64,000 nt of DNA. It comes from Streptomyces sp. HB132. Lineage in GTDB: Bacteria > Actinomycetota > Actinomycetes > Streptomycetales > Streptomycetaceae. Below are positions 40,179 through 49,239 of the stretch, in pieces; position 1 is the stretch's first letter; each line of letters begins with the position of its first letter. A program made the position numbers and the translations under genes. The notes under the pieces are model-generated. The model was not told the DNA's origin. It did not search any database and saw only the letters and a program-made list of their open reading frames with translations. The DNA lies in assembly GCF_016909575.1 (NCBI RefSeq), contig NZ_JAFBGA010000002.1, positions 1 through 64,000 on the forward strand. The letters run 5' to 3'.

Positions 40179-41149
40179 CGCTTCTCCCCCGGTCCGGTCT
40201 CGTCCGGGCCGTGTGTTCCGTTCGTTCCGGTCGCGGCGCCGCTGTCGGACAGGACGCCGAGCAGGTCCTCCGCGAACTCCGGCTTGAGCAGGCCGTGGTC
40301 GAGCGCCCGGTCGGCCGTTGCACGCGCCATGGCGAGGTATCCGGCAACGGTCTGCGGTGCGTGCGCCCGCAGCTCCCGGATGTGCGCGGACACCGTCCCC
40401 GCGTCGCCCCGGGCGACGGGTCCGGTCAGCGCCGCGTCACCGGAGCGCAGGGCGTTGTCGAGCGCGGCCCCGAGCAGGGGGCCGAGCATCCGGTCGGGAG
40501 CGCCCACACCGGCCTGGCGGAGCAGATCCATCGACTGTGCGACGAGGGTGACCAGGTGGTTCGCCCCGAGCGCGAGTGCCGCGTGGTAGAGCGGCCTGGA
40601 CTCCTCGGCGATCCATTCGGGCTCGCCGCCCATCTCGATGACGAGCGCCTCGGCGGCGAGTCTGAGCTCCTCGGGGGCGGTGACCCCGAAGGAACAGCCC
40701 GCCAGCCGCTGGACGTCGACGGAGCTGCCGGTGAAGGTCATCGCCGGATGCAGGGCGAGCGGGAGCGCGCCGGCCCGCAGCGCGGGGTCGAGCACCTTCG
40801 TCCCGTACCGCCCGGAGGTGTGGACGAGCAGCTGGCCCGGCCGCACGGCGCCGGTCTCGGCGAGGCCTTCGACCAGACCGGGCAGCGCGTCGTCCGGGAC
40901 GGTCAGCAGCACGAGCTCGGCGCGTGCGAGGACCTCGGCGGGGGGCACCAGGGGGACGTCGGGGAGCAGGGCGGCTGCCCGGCGCACCGATGCGTCGGAG
41001 ACGCCCGACACCGCGACCGGGCGGTGCCCGGCGAGCTGGAGCGCGGCGGCGAGGGCGGGGCCCACCCGTCCCGCGCCGACGACGCCGACGGTGAGGCGGG
41101 CGGGGCGGTCCCTCGCGTCGAGGGCTTCCTTGGAAATTGATGCGTTCAC
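40175..41149 (-). CDS. Rossmann-like / DUF2520 dehydrogenase family protein
   Basis: The 324-residue protein has an N-terminal NAD(P)-binding motif ([17 protein letters not shown]), [25 protein letters not shown] and an all-helical C-terminal DUF2520 domain. Its reaction is unknown; relatives often sit next to panC, and a role as a ketopantoate reductase-like enzyme has been considered (inference). The GTG at 41149 is the first gene of the operon; a GGAAGG lies 10 nt upstream. Confidence 0.88.
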   Translation of the reverse strand: MNASISKEALDARDRPARLTVGVVGAGRVGPALAAALQLAGHRPVAVSGVSDASVRRAAALLPDVPLVPPAEVLARAELVLLTVPDDALPGLVEGLAETGAVRPGQLLVHTSGRYGTKVLDPALRAGALPLALHPAMTFTGSSVDVQRLAGCSFGVTAPEELRLAAEALVIEMGGEPEWIAEESRPLYHAALALGANHLVTLVAQSMDLLRQAGVGAPDRMLGPLLGAALDNALRSGDAALTGPVARGDAGTVSAHIRELRAHAPQTVAGYLAMARATADRALDHGLLKPEFAEDLLGVLSDSGAATGTNGTHGPDETGPGEKR

Positions 41150-41234
41150 GCGGCTACGGCCTTCCGTTCCAGTCCGCGGGGGGTACCGGACGACTTCTCT
41201 GCATGCTACGCCAGCGTTTCGGCATACCCACCGA

Positions 41235-41255
41235 CTGTCCACATCCTGTGGATAA
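41235..41255. promoter_or_regulatory. Inverted pair of DnaA-box-like sequences
   Basis: CTGTCCACA (41235-41243), then TCC, then TGTGGATAA (41247-41255). The second reads TTATCCACA on the minus strand, an exact E. coli-type DnaA box; the first differs from the Streptomyces box TTGTCCACA at one base. They lie between the NAD/CoA operon and the aldolase-like gene. Confidence 0.5.
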
Positions 41256-41314
41256 CTTCTGGCGACGGAGAAATCCGGGTGTGCGGCGCCGACGGCCCGG
41301 GCCATGATCGTCCC

Positions 41315-42460
41315 ATGGGAGTCACCGATGAGCAGAAGCAGCGGCATCGCAGGCTGACCGCGTGGAAGCGGTCCGGAAAGGTGCTGGCCCGGATGCCGAC
41401 GGACCACACGACGGCGGAACGACTGTCCGCACTGGCCGCCGGTGCCGCCGCGGTCCACGACCTGGACGAGTGGACGGATGTGTACGGCGACGGGGTCGTC
41501 GCAGAGGTCGAGCGGCGCACCGCGGACCTCCTGGGCATGGAGGCCGCCGCGTACTTCCCCACGGGGACGATGGCCCAACAGGTCGCACTGCGGTGCTGGG
41601 CGGGGCGCACGGGCAGTCCGGTCGTGGCACTGCATCCGCTGTCCCACCCGGAGGTGCACGAGGGCGGCGCACTCGCGTCGGTGAGCGGGCTGCGCACGGT
41701 GCATCCGACGACCGGGCCCCACCAGCCGACCGCGGAGGAGATCAGGGACTTCCCCGAGCCGTTCGGCACCCTGATGCTGGAACTGCCGCTGCGTGACGCC
41801 GGCTTCGTCCTGCCCTCCTGGGAGGACCTGGAGGACGTCGTGACCGCCGCGCGTGAGCGCGACGCGGTGGTCCATGTGGACGGAGCGCGCCTCTGGGAGT
41901 GCACATCGCACTTCGGGCGCGGTCTGCCGGAGATCGCGGCGCTCGCCGACAGTGTGTACGTGTCGTTCTACAAGTCCCTGGACGGCCTGTCCGGAGCGGT
42001 GCTCGCCGGTCCCGAGTCGCTGGTCGAGGAGGCGAGGACCTGGCGCCACCGGTACGGCGGCCAGGTCTTCCAGCAGTACCCGGCGGCCCTTTCGGCCCTG
42101 CTGGGCCTGGAGCGGGAGCTGCCGAGGCTGCCGTCGTACGTGGCACAGGCCAGGGTGGTCGCCCGGGCGCTGGCCGAGGGCTTCGCCGGGTCGGCGGTGC
42201 CGTGGTTCCGGGTCCACCCCGAGCCGCCGCACACGCACCAGTTCCAGGTCTGGCTGCCGTACACCGCGGACGTGCTGGACGAGGCCTCGGTGCGGCAGGC
42301 CGAGGAGACGGGCGTGACGCTCTTCCGCCGCTGGTTCGCGGCTCCGGCGGGACCGCCCGGCCTCTCGTTCACCGAGGTCACCGTGGCGGCCCCGGGGCTG
42401 GACTGGACGGCCGACGACGTACGGGAGGCGGTGTCGGACTTCGTGGAACGCCTGGCCTGA
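41315..42460 (+). CDS. Threonine aldolase / beta-eliminating lyase family enzyme
   Basis: The 381-residue PLP enzyme shows the fold-type I features of low-specificity threonine aldolases: AAYFPTGTMAQQVALRCW, HPLSHPEVHEGG, VHVDGARLWE (Asp binding the PLP ring) and VYVSFYKSLDGLSGA (PLP lysine). It may split threonine or a related beta-hydroxy amino acid. CATGAT at 41303-41308 is 6 nt before the ATG at 41315; a GTG at 41279 is an alternative start. Confidence 0.86.
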   Translation: MGVTDEQKQRHRRLTAWKRSGKVLARMPTDHTTAERLSALAAGAAAVHDLDEWTDVYGDGVVAEVERRTADLLGMEAAAYFPTGTMAQQVALRCWAGRTGSPVVALHPLSHPEVHEGGALASVSGLRTVHPTTGPHQPTAEEIRDFPEPFGTLMLELPLRDAGFVLPSWEDLEDVVTAARERDAVVHVDGARLWECTSHFGRGLPEIAALADSVYVSFYKSLDGLSGAVLAGPESLVEEARTWRHRYGGQVFQQYPAALSALLGLERELPRLPSYVAQARVVARALAEGFAGSAVPWFRVHPEPPHTHQFQVWLPYTADVLDEASVRQAEETGVTLFRRWFAAPAGPPGLSFTEVTVAAPGLDWTADDVREAVSDFVERLA

Positions 42461-42910
42461 GCGCGCGGGACGAGAGCGTCCGGGGCGCCCACGTTCCGGA
42501 CACCAGGGTTCCGGAGGTCTGCCCTCCGGTCCTGCCCCCGCACATGCGACGGCGCACGGGCGACGGCGCGGCCGTATCAGGGGAGGGGCGGCCGATGTGC
42601 GGCAGTCCAGGCGCGGATACGCCTACGGATCATGCGCAGGACCTCCCGGTCATGTGCACCGGGCAGCGGGGGCGGCCCCTCACCGTGCTGCGCGGCCCGA
42701 CAGCTGTCGAGCATGTGCTGCTGAACGATGTCCATGCGTCCAGCGTGACCCCGGACCGACGGGTACGCCCGTGGATTGACGGCCACCGTCAAGTGGAACC
42801 CGCGGCCGCCCCCGCACCCGCACCCTGGAGCCGTGAGCGTGCATATCGACATCGCGGGCCTGCCCCCGAGGGCGTCCTGCGGTGACCCCGGCGGCCGCGG
42901 CGCCCGGGGT
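42461..42910. other. Intergenic stretch with one possible tiny gene
   Basis: About 450 bp lie between the aldolase-like gene and the response regulator. Only the 52-codon frame at 42577-42735 looks like a gene. No clear terminator was seen. Confidence 0.5.
42577..42735 (-). CDS. Small hypothetical protein
   Basis: The 52-residue frame reads MDIVQQHMLDSCRAAQHGEG, a start that I associate with a family of short Streptomyces proteins. The rest is Pro- and Arg-rich (PPPLPGAHDREVLRMIRRR). The ribosome site is poor, and a longer frame extends to 42852. Function unknown. Confidence 0.45.
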   Translation of the reverse strand: MDIVQQHMLDSCRAAQHGEGPPPLPGAHDREVLRMIRRRIRAWTAAHRPPLP

Positions 42911-43582
42911 TCAGCCCGTCCCGCCGGCCCTGACCAGCCCGGTCTCGTACGCGAGGATGACCACCTGGACGCGGTCGCGCAGGCCCAGCTTGGTGAGGAT
43001 GCGGCCCACGTGGGTCTTCACGGTCGCCTCGGACAGCACCAGGCGGCCGGCGATCTCGCCGTTCGACAGACCCTGGGCGACCAGCAGCATCACCTCGCGC
43101 TCACGCCCGGTCAGCTTCTCGATGTGCTTGTGCTCCGGCTCCTTCCTGCCGCTCGGCAGCATCGGCGAGAACCGGTCGAGCAGCCTGCGGGTCGTGGAGG
43201 GCGCCACCACGGCGTCGCCGCTGTGGACCGAGCGGATGGCGGAGAGAAGCTCGCCGGGCGGGACGTCCTTGAGCATGAAACCGCTGGCACCCGCCTTCAG
43301 ACCGGAGAACGCGTACTCGTCCAGGTCGAACGTGGTCAGGATGAGCACCTTGGGCGGGTCGGTCCGCGCGCGGATGCGCCGGGTCGCCTCGACACCGTCC
43401 AGCCGTGGCATGCGTACGTCCATCAGCACCACGTCGACGGCGGTGGAGCGCAGGACCTCGACCGCCTCGGCACCGTCGCCCGCCTCCGCGACGACCTCCA
43501 TGTCCGGCTGGGCGGCGAGCACCATCCTGAATCCCGTGCGCAGCAGCACCTGGTCGTCGACGAGCATTACGCGGATCGCCAT
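42911..43582 (-). CDS. NarL/FixJ family response regulator
   Basis: The 223-residue protein has acidic residues D9 and D10, phospho-acceptor D55 (VVLMDVRMP), KDVPP with the conserved lysine and a LuxR-type helix-turn-helix (LTGREREVMLLVAQGLSNGEIAGRLVLSEATVKTHVGRIL). It lies 17 bp after the kinase gene, with which it forms a two-component system of unknown signal. Confidence 0.93.
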   Translation of the reverse strand: MAIRVMLVDDQVLLRTGFRMVLAAQPDMEVVAEAGDGAEAVEVLRSTAVDVVLMDVRMPRLDGVEATRRIRARTDPPKVLILTTFDLDEYAFSGLKAGASGFMLKDVPPGELLSAIRSVHSGDAVVAPSTTRRLLDRFSPMLPSGRKEPEHKHIEKLTGREREVMLLVAQGLSNGEIAGRLVLSEATVKTHVGRILTKLGLRDRVQVVILAYETGLVRAGGTG

Positions 43583-43599
43583 GGGTTCCCGTCCTTCGG

Positions 43600-44808
43600 T
43601 CACTGGTTGGCCGGCTTGAGCGGAAGCAGGGCGCTGATCCGGAAGCCGCCGCCCTGGCGCGGGCCCGCGTCCAGCGTGCCGCCGACCATGCCGACCCGCT
43701 CGCGCATGCCGATCATCCCCTGTCCCGCACCGTCGGCCCCGCCGTCCTCGTAGAGCTCGTGCGGTGAGCCGCGGCCGTCGTCCTCGACCAGGAGGCCCAG
43801 CCCGTCGTCGAAGTAGACCAGCCGTACGCTCGCGCCGGCGTCCGGGCCGCCGTGCTTCCGGGTGTTGGTGAGCGCCTCCTGGACGATGCGGTACGCGGTC
43901 AGCTCGACCCCGCTCGGCAGTGGACGCGGAGTGCCCTCGATCCTGAAGTCGACCACGAGGCCGGTCTCCCTGACCTTGTCGACGAGTTCCTCGATCTGCT
44001 GGACGTCGGGCTGGGGGACGTACTCCCCGCTCTCCTCGGCATCGCCGGTCCTCAGCACACCCAGAAGCCGGCGCATCTCGGCGAGTGCCTGGCGGCCGGT
44101 GCCGGAGATCGTCTCCAGCGCCTGCCGGGCCTGGTCGGGGGACGAGTCCATGACATACGCGGCTCCGTCCGCCTGGACCACCATCACCGAGACGTTGTGC
44201 GCGACGACGTCGTGCAGTTCGCGGGCGATACGGGCCCGTTCGGCGGCCACGGCGACCTTCGACTGCGCCTCGCGCTCCCGCTCCAGCCGGGCGGCCCGCT
44301 CCTCCAGCTGACTGAAGTAGGCCCGCCGGGTGCGTATGGAGTCGCCGAGCACCCAGGCCAGGACGAAGGGCACGGTCATGATGACGACGTAGCCCAGCGT
44401 CTGCGCCCAGCCGCCGTAGGGCGCGTCGTCGGGCCAGCGCAGACGTGAGACCCCCGCCGCGACCAGGCTGCATCCGAGGGCGAGCCGGGACGCCCAGCGC
44501 TCCCCCACCGTGGCCACGGTGTACGTGATCACCAGCATGGCGAAGTCCGCCACGTCCGGCCGCACTCCGAGCAGCAGCTGCACGAGACCCATCACGATCG
44601 CGAGCAGCAGCATCCTCTCCGGCACTCGGCGGCGCAGCGCGACCACGACGGACAGACCGACGGCGATCGGCACCGCGGCGACGCGCTCCAGCCCGACACC
44701 GGCCTGGTCGGTCACGATGGACACGCCGGAGAACCCGAGGAGGAGGACAGCCCAGAGGATGTCGACGCCCGTCGGGTGTCTGCGGATGAAATCGTAGAAG
44801 CGCTGCAC
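43600..44808 (-). CDS. HisKA_3-type sensor histidine kinase
   Basis: The 402-residue protein has about five membrane segments in its first 160 residues, a short coiled coil, the phospho-histidine region (ARIARELHDVVAHNVSVMVVQADGA) and an ATPase domain (VQEALTNTRKHGG, VEDDGRG, GMIGMRERVGMVGGTL). Short outside loops suggest a membrane or intramembrane signal. The GTG at 44808 has TACGCT 7 nt upstream. Confidence 0.93.
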   Translation of the reverse strand: MQRFYDFIRRHPTGVDILWAVLLLGFSGVSIVTDQAGVGLERVAAVPIAVGLSVVVALRRRVPERMLLLAIVMGLVQLLLGVRPDVADFAMLVITYTVATVGERWASRLALGCSLVAAGVSRLRWPDDAPYGGWAQTLGYVVIMTVPFVLAWVLGDSIRTRRAYFSQLEERAARLEREREAQSKVAVAAERARIARELHDVVAHNVSVMVVQADGAAYVMDSSPDQARQALETISGTGRQALAEMRRLLGVLRTGDAEESGEYVPQPDVQQIEELVDKVRETGLVVDFRIEGTPRPLPSGVELTAYRIVQEALTNTRKHGGPDAGASVRLVYFDDGLGLLVEDDGRGSPHELYEDGGADGAGQGMIGMRERVGMVGGTLDAGPRQGGGFRISALLPLKPANQ

Positions 44809-44904
44809 GTCACCCAGCGTAGGGACACCTGATCGGTGCCCGGGTCAGCCGAAGGTTCGATCCGGGTCCTGGGACCGTACTCCCCAAGGTGGAGACTTGC
44901 CCAC

Positions 44905-45906
44905 GTGACGGATGACTGGTGCCGCTGGCGGGAAGCCGCCGAGACCGCTTTGTACGGGGAAGAGGGGTTCTACCTCCGCCCCGAAGGCCCCGGGGGCCAT
45001 TTCCGCACCTCGGTGCACGCCTCCCCGCTGTTCGCCACCGCGGTCGCCCGGCTGCTGGCCGGCACGGCGCGGGAGCTGGGTACGGACACGGTCGCCCTGG
45101 TGGACGTGGGCGCGGGCCGCGGCGAGCTGCTGACCGGAGTGCTCGCGGCGCTGCGGGACGGGTCCCTGGCCCCCGGCCTCACCGTACGGCCGTACGCCGT
45201 GGAGCTCGCACCGCGCCCGCCGGGCCTGGACCCGGCCGTCGAGTGGTGTGCCGAACTCCCGCATGGCGTGCGGGGACTGCTGTTCGCCAACGAGTGGCTG
45301 GACAACGTCCCGACGGACATCGCGGTGGCCGACGCGGACGGGGTTGCCCGCTACGTCCTCGTACGGAGGGCGGACGGCGCAGAGCGGCTCGGTGAGCCGG
45401 TGACCGGGGCGGACGCCCGGTGGCTGAGCCGCTGGTGGCCGCTGTCCCGGCCCGGTGACCGCGCGGAGATCGGCCGGCCCCGCGACGAGGCCTGGGCACG
45501 GGCCGTCGCCTCGCTGGCGGGCGGGACCGCGGTGGCGGTGGACTACGCGCATGTGCGGGCGGCCCGGCCGCCGTTCGGGACACTGACCGGGTTCCGTGCC
45601 GGCCGTGAGGTGCCGCCCGTCCCCGACGGGAGCTGCGACCTGACCTCGCACGTGGCGCTCGACGCCTGCGCGGCGGCCGCGGACGGCGTGGACGGGCTCC
45701 TGGACCAGCGGACGGCGCTGCGGGAACTGGGCGTCAGCGGCGAACGCCCGCCGCTGGCACAGGCGTCGGCCGATCCCGCCGGCTATGTGCGGGCGCTCGC
45801 GTCGGCCGGGGAGGCCGCGGAGCTCACGGCGCGGGGCGGGCTGGGCGACTTCGGCTGGCTGCGGCATCGGGTCCCGGACCGTGAGGGGGGATACTGTCCG
45901 GCATGA
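44905..45906 (+). CDS. MidA/NDUFAF7-type SAM-dependent methyltransferase (DUF185)
   Basis: The 333-residue protein has the DUF185 layout: [31 protein letters not shown] near the start, SAM motif [12 protein letters not shown], and [10 protein letters not shown], matching the NEFFDALP-type motif. The mitochondrial relative NDUFAF7 dimethylates an arginine of NDUFS2, the NuoD homologue. Here the gene overlaps a nuoD-like gene by ATGA, which strongly suggests enzyme and substrate are made together. The GTG at 44905 (VTDDWCRW) is chosen. Confidence 0.82.
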   Translation: MTDDWCRWREAAETALYGEEGFYLRPEGPGGHFRTSVHASPLFATAVARLLAGTARELGTDTVALVDVGAGRGELLTGVLAALRDGSLAPGLTVRPYAVELAPRPPGLDPAVEWCAELPHGVRGLLFANEWLDNVPTDIAVADADGVARYVLVRRADGAERLGEPVTGADARWLSRWWPLSRPGDRAEIGRPRDEAWARAVASLAGGTAVAVDYAHVRAARPPFGTLTGFRAGREVPPVPDGSCDLTSHVALDACAAAADGVDGLLDQRTALRELGVSGERPPLAQASADPAGYVRALASAGEAAELTARGGLGDFGWLRHRVPDREGGYCPA

Positions 45907-47045
45907 CGGAGACGACGATCGGCATCGGCGGCGCGGCGGAGAGCACCGACATGGTGCTGAACATCGGTCCTCAGCACCCCTCCACCCACGGTGTGCTCCG
46001 CCTGAAGCTCGTCCTGGACGGGGAGCGGATCCAGCAGGCCGAGCCCGTCATCGGCTACATGCACCGAGGCGCCGAGAAGCTCTTCGAGGCCAGGGACTAC
46101 CGGCAGATCATCATGCTCGCCAACCGCCACGACTGGCTGTCGGCGTTCTCCAACGAGCTCGGCGTGGTCATGGCCGTCGAGCGGATGCTCGGCATGGAGG
46201 TCCCCGAGCGCGCCGTCTGGACGAGGACGCTGCTGGCGGAGCTGAACCGGGTCCTCAACCATCTGATGTTCCTCGGCTCCTACCCGCTCGAACTCGGTGG
46301 GATCACCCCGATGTTCCACGCGTTCCGGGAGCGCGAGGAACTCCAGGCCGTCATGGAGGAGGTCTCCGGCGGCCGGATGCACTACATGTTCAACCGGGTC
46401 GGCGGCCTCAAGGAGGACCTGCCGGCGGGCTGGCTCGGCCGGGCCGGGGACGCCGTGGCGTCGGTGCGCTCACGGATGGACGTGTACGACCGGCTGGTGC
46501 TCGGCAACGAGATCTTCCGGGGCCGCACCCGCGGGGTGGGCGTCCTGTCCCCCGAGGCCGTGCACGCGTACGGGGTGTCCGGGCCGATCGCCCGGGCCTC
46601 CGGCGTCGACTTCGACCTGCGGCGCGACGAGCCGTATCTCGCGTACGGAGAACTCCAGGACACCCTCCAGGTCGTCACCCGGACCGAGGGCGACTGCCTG
46701 GCCCGCTTCGAGTGCCTGCTGGAGCAGACGCACAACGCGCTGGACCTCGCCGACGCCTGCCTGGACCGGATGGCGGGGCTGGAGCCCGGGCCCATCAACC
46801 AGCGCCTGCCGAAGGTGCTCAAGGCCCCTGAGGGCCACACCTACGCGTGGACCGAGAACCCGCTGGGCGTCAACGGCTACTACCTGGTGTCGACGGGCGA
46901 GAAGACCCCGTACCGGCTGAAGCTGCGCTCCGCCTCGTTCAACAACATCCAGGCACTCACGGAGCTCCTGCCGGGGACGCTCGTCGCCGACATGGTGGCG
47001 ATCCTGGGCTCGCTCTTCTTCGTCGTCGGGGACATCGACAAGTAG
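45903..47045 (+). CDS. nuoD2: NADH dehydrogenase subunit D-like protein (NuoD2), orphan
   Basis: The 380-residue protein is a NuoD/49-kDa homologue ([70 protein letters not shown]), but no other nuo gene is nearby. Aligned by eye with Yarrowia NUCM, H29 matches the quinone-site His, R75 matches the arginine methylated in NDUFS2, and the quinone-binding Tyr144 is W78. It follows the methyltransferase with a 4-bp overlap. It may serve an alternative complex I or a different redox module. Confidence 0.88.
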   Translation: MTETTIGIGGAAESTDMVLNIGPQHPSTHGVLRLKLVLDGERIQQAEPVIGYMHRGAEKLFEARDYRQIIMLANRHDWLSAFSNELGVVMAVERMLGMEVPERAVWTRTLLAELNRVLNHLMFLGSYPLELGGITPMFHAFREREELQAVMEEVSGGRMHYMFNRVGGLKEDLPAGWLGRAGDAVASVRSRMDVYDRLVLGNEIFRGRTRGVGVLSPEAVHAYGVSGPIARASGVDFDLRRDEPYLAYGELQDTLQVVTRTEGDCLARFECLLEQTHNALDLADACLDRMAGLEPGPINQRLPKVLKAPEGHTYAWTENPLGVNGYYLVSTGEKTPYRLKLRSASFNNIQALTELLPGTLVADMVAILGSLFFVVGDIDK

Positions 47046-47053
47046 CCCCGGCC

Positions 47054-47074
47054 CACGGCCCGCCCAGGGCCGTG
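47054..47074. terminator. Bidirectional hairpin after nuoD2
   Basis: CACGGCCC (47054-47061) and GGGCCGTG (47067-47074) form a perfect 8-bp stem with a 5-nt loop between two converging genes. Confidence 0.6.
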
Positions 47075-47077
47075 CGT

Positions 47078-48100
47078 CTACGACGAGACCGCACTCCGCA
47101 GTTCGACGACGTCCAGCTGCTCGGTCTCGTCGTGCGCCGTCAGATCGATGACCTTGCCGACGGCGCGGTTCTCGGCCGCGCCCGTGCGGTGCGCCGCCAG
47201 CGCCTCCTCGCCCACCACGTCCGCGAGGTCCTCGTTCTGCACGGACTCGATCGCGGCGTCCGCCTTCTGCGTGCCGAAGAAGTCGAAGCTGCCCTGCGGG
47301 ACGAGATGACGGCGCGCGGCGGCGTACGGGACGACGGCTGATGCCGCGGCGACGGCACGGGGCGGGCGCACGGGGGACAGCTTCGGCGCGGTGAGGGCGG
47401 TCTGCTGACGGCGGTGCCGGAGATCACCCGCTCCGGCGACCGCCGCGTGCTTCCCCTTCGGGCCGTCGCCCTCCGGGTCCCGTTCGGCGGACCGCTCGGC
47501 GATGTCGCGCTGCCGGGCCGCCTGGGCCGTGCGGCGCGCCTCCTGGAGCGCGGCGTTGCGGCTCAGGTCACGCAGGGCATGGGCGGCCCGAAGATACGCG
47601 CCCGGCGTCGGAGTGGACCGCGCGGGCAGGAGTTCGCGCGGGGCGGACGCCTCGATGGCGAGCTGCCTGCGGCCCTCCAGCGCGCTGGCCCGCTCCGTCT
47701 CGGCGTTGGCGTACCGGCGCAGCAGCGCGGCGTGTTCGCCCCGCAGCCCGGCGAGCTCCACCCGCTTGCGGCGCAGCTTGGTCTCCAGCCGGGTGCGCAA
47801 TTCCCGTGATTCCTCGAGGTCCGTCTCGAGTTCGGCTATGCGCTCCTCGGTCTTCCACTCGTCGCCGGCCCGGGCACGGGTCAGCTCCGCGACGCGCAGC
47901 CCGGCGGCCCGGTCCCAGCTGCGCATCATCCAGGCGCCGGTGACGGCGGCGGCCGCGGTCACGGCGACGAGGGCGCGCAGGGGCAGGGGATCCGCGAGGA
48001 GCCAGGCGCCGGCGGCGCAGACGACCGGAACTCCGGCCACCACGGCGGGGGGCAGGATTCTGTGAAGGGGCGGCGAATGGCGGTGGCGTCCTCGTGGCAT
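47078..48100 (-). CDS. Coiled-coil membrane protein, unknown function
   Basis: The 340-residue protein has two hydrophobic segments (about 15-32 and 35-55), then a coiled coil (WKTEERIAELETDLEESRELRTRLETKLRRKRVELAGL) and an Arg/Ala-rich tail. It resembles actinobacterial membrane-tethered coiled-coil proteins of unknown role. TAAATT lies 7 nt ahead of the ATG at 48100. Confidence 0.75.
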   Translation of the reverse strand: MPRGRHRHSPPLHRILPPAVVAGVPVVCAAGAWLLADPLPLRALVAVTAAAAVTGAWMMRSWDRAAGLRVAELTRARAGDEWKTEERIAELETDLEESRELRTRLETKLRRKRVELAGLRGEHAALLRRYANAETERASALEGRRQLAIEASAPRELLPARSTPTPGAYLRAAHALRDLSRNAALQEARRTAQAARQRDIAERSAERDPEGDGPKGKHAAVAGAGDLRHRRQQTALTAPKLSPVRPPRAVAAASAVVPYAAARRHLVPQGSFDFFGTQKADAAIESVQNEDLADVVGEEALAAHRTGAAENRAVGKVIDLTAHDETEQLDVVELRSAVSS

Positions 48101-48204
48101 GGCCCGAAATTTACCGTGCGTACGGGTCACGTGGGAGGCCGCCCGGCAATCTGTTCCCCGCCGGTTACCTGGCGGCCTCTCAAGTGACCCTCCGGTACGC
48201 CTTT

Positions 48205-49185
48205 TTACTTCTTGATCAGGCCCTTCGACCGGAGATACTCCCCAGCCGCGTCCGCGGGCTTGGCGCGCTCCGCGTCGACCTTGCGGTTCAGTTCCGCGAG
48301 GTCCTCCGTGGTGAGCGCGTCGGTGAGCTTCCCGAGCGCCTCGGCGATCTCCGGAGCGCCCGCGTCCTCGGCATTGAGCACCGGAAGGACGTTGTCCGCG
48401 TTCTGCAGCTTCTTGTCGTCCTCCAGGAACACCAGCCCGTAGGAGTCGAGCACGGCGTCCGTGGTGGTGGTGAGGACCAGTTGGTCCTTGCCGTCCTTGA
48501 CGGCCTGCTTCGACTGCGGCGTGCCGACACCCTTGGGATCGATCCCGGTGACGTCGATGCCGTACGTCTTCTTCAGCCCGGGCGCGCAGAACGGGCGCAC
48601 CTCGCATTCGTCGCCCGCCGCGATCTTCACCTTGATCTTCGAGGCGCCGAGATCGGAAAGCGTCGTGAGACTGTTCTTGTCGGCGAATTCCTTCGACACC
48701 GCGAAGGCGTTCTGGTCGACCGCCTTGCCCGCCGGAAGGACCTTCAGTCCGAGCGGGGTGGCGAGCTTCTCCAGAGCTGTGACGGTGGCCGTCACGTCTC
48801 CCGAGGCGACCGGCTTCTTCGCCGCGTCCTCCGCTCCGTTGACCTTGGCGTTGAGGAATTCGGCGAGGGTCGCCGCGTATTCCGGGACGACGTCGATCTC
48901 GCCCTTCTCCAGCGACGGCTCGTACAGCTCGCGGTTCTTGACCGTGGTGACCGAGGTGTCGTATCCGGCGTCGCCCAGGACCTGGGCGTACAGCTCGGCG
49001 AGCACCTTGGACTCGGTGAAGCCGGCTGCGCCCACGACGAGCGAGCCCTTCTTGGAGTCGGCGCCGGCACCCGTGTCCGAGCCGCCCTTCTCCTTCTCCA
49101 GGCTGTCGCCGCCACACGCGGCGAGCGATCCTGCCAGCGCGACCGCTCCGATGACCGCACCCGCTATGCGCGAGGTCCTGCTCAT
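48205..49185 (-). CDS. Glycine betaine/choline-type ABC transporter substrate-binding lipoprotein
   Basis: The 326-residue protein has a signal peptide and lipobox (AGSLAAC), followed by the OpuAC/ProX-like domain (LVVGAAGFTESKVLAELYAQVLGDAGY, VVPEYAATLAEFL, LVLTTTTDAVLDSYGLVFLEDDK). It should capture a quaternary ammonium compound such as betaine or choline. It forms an operon with the two permease genes. Confidence 0.92.
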   Translation of the reverse strand: MSRTSRIAGAVIGAVALAGSLAACGGDSLEKEKGGSDTGAGADSKKGSLVVGAAGFTESKVLAELYAQVLGDAGYDTSVTTVKNRELYEPSLEKGEIDVVPEYAATLAEFLNAKVNGAEDAAKKPVASGDVTATVTALEKLATPLGLKVLPAGKAVDQNAFAVSKEFADKNSLTTLSDLGASKIKVKIAAGDECEVRPFCAPGLKKTYGIDVTGIDPKGVGTPQSKQAVKDGKDQLVLTTTTDAVLDSYGLVFLEDDKKLQNADNVLPVLNAEDAGAPEIAEALGKLTDALTTEDLAELNRKVDAERAKPADAAGEYLRSKGLIKK

Positions 49186-49239
49186 GTTGTTCTCCGTCCG
49201 CGAAAAAAATGGTGTGCACTGTGCGAGAAGTCGGCGCGT

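Noticed and set aside
41150..42238. Upstream extension of the DUF2520 reading frame
   Set aside because: The added sequence is antisense to the aldolase-like gene; the GTG at 41149 gives a normal-length protein.
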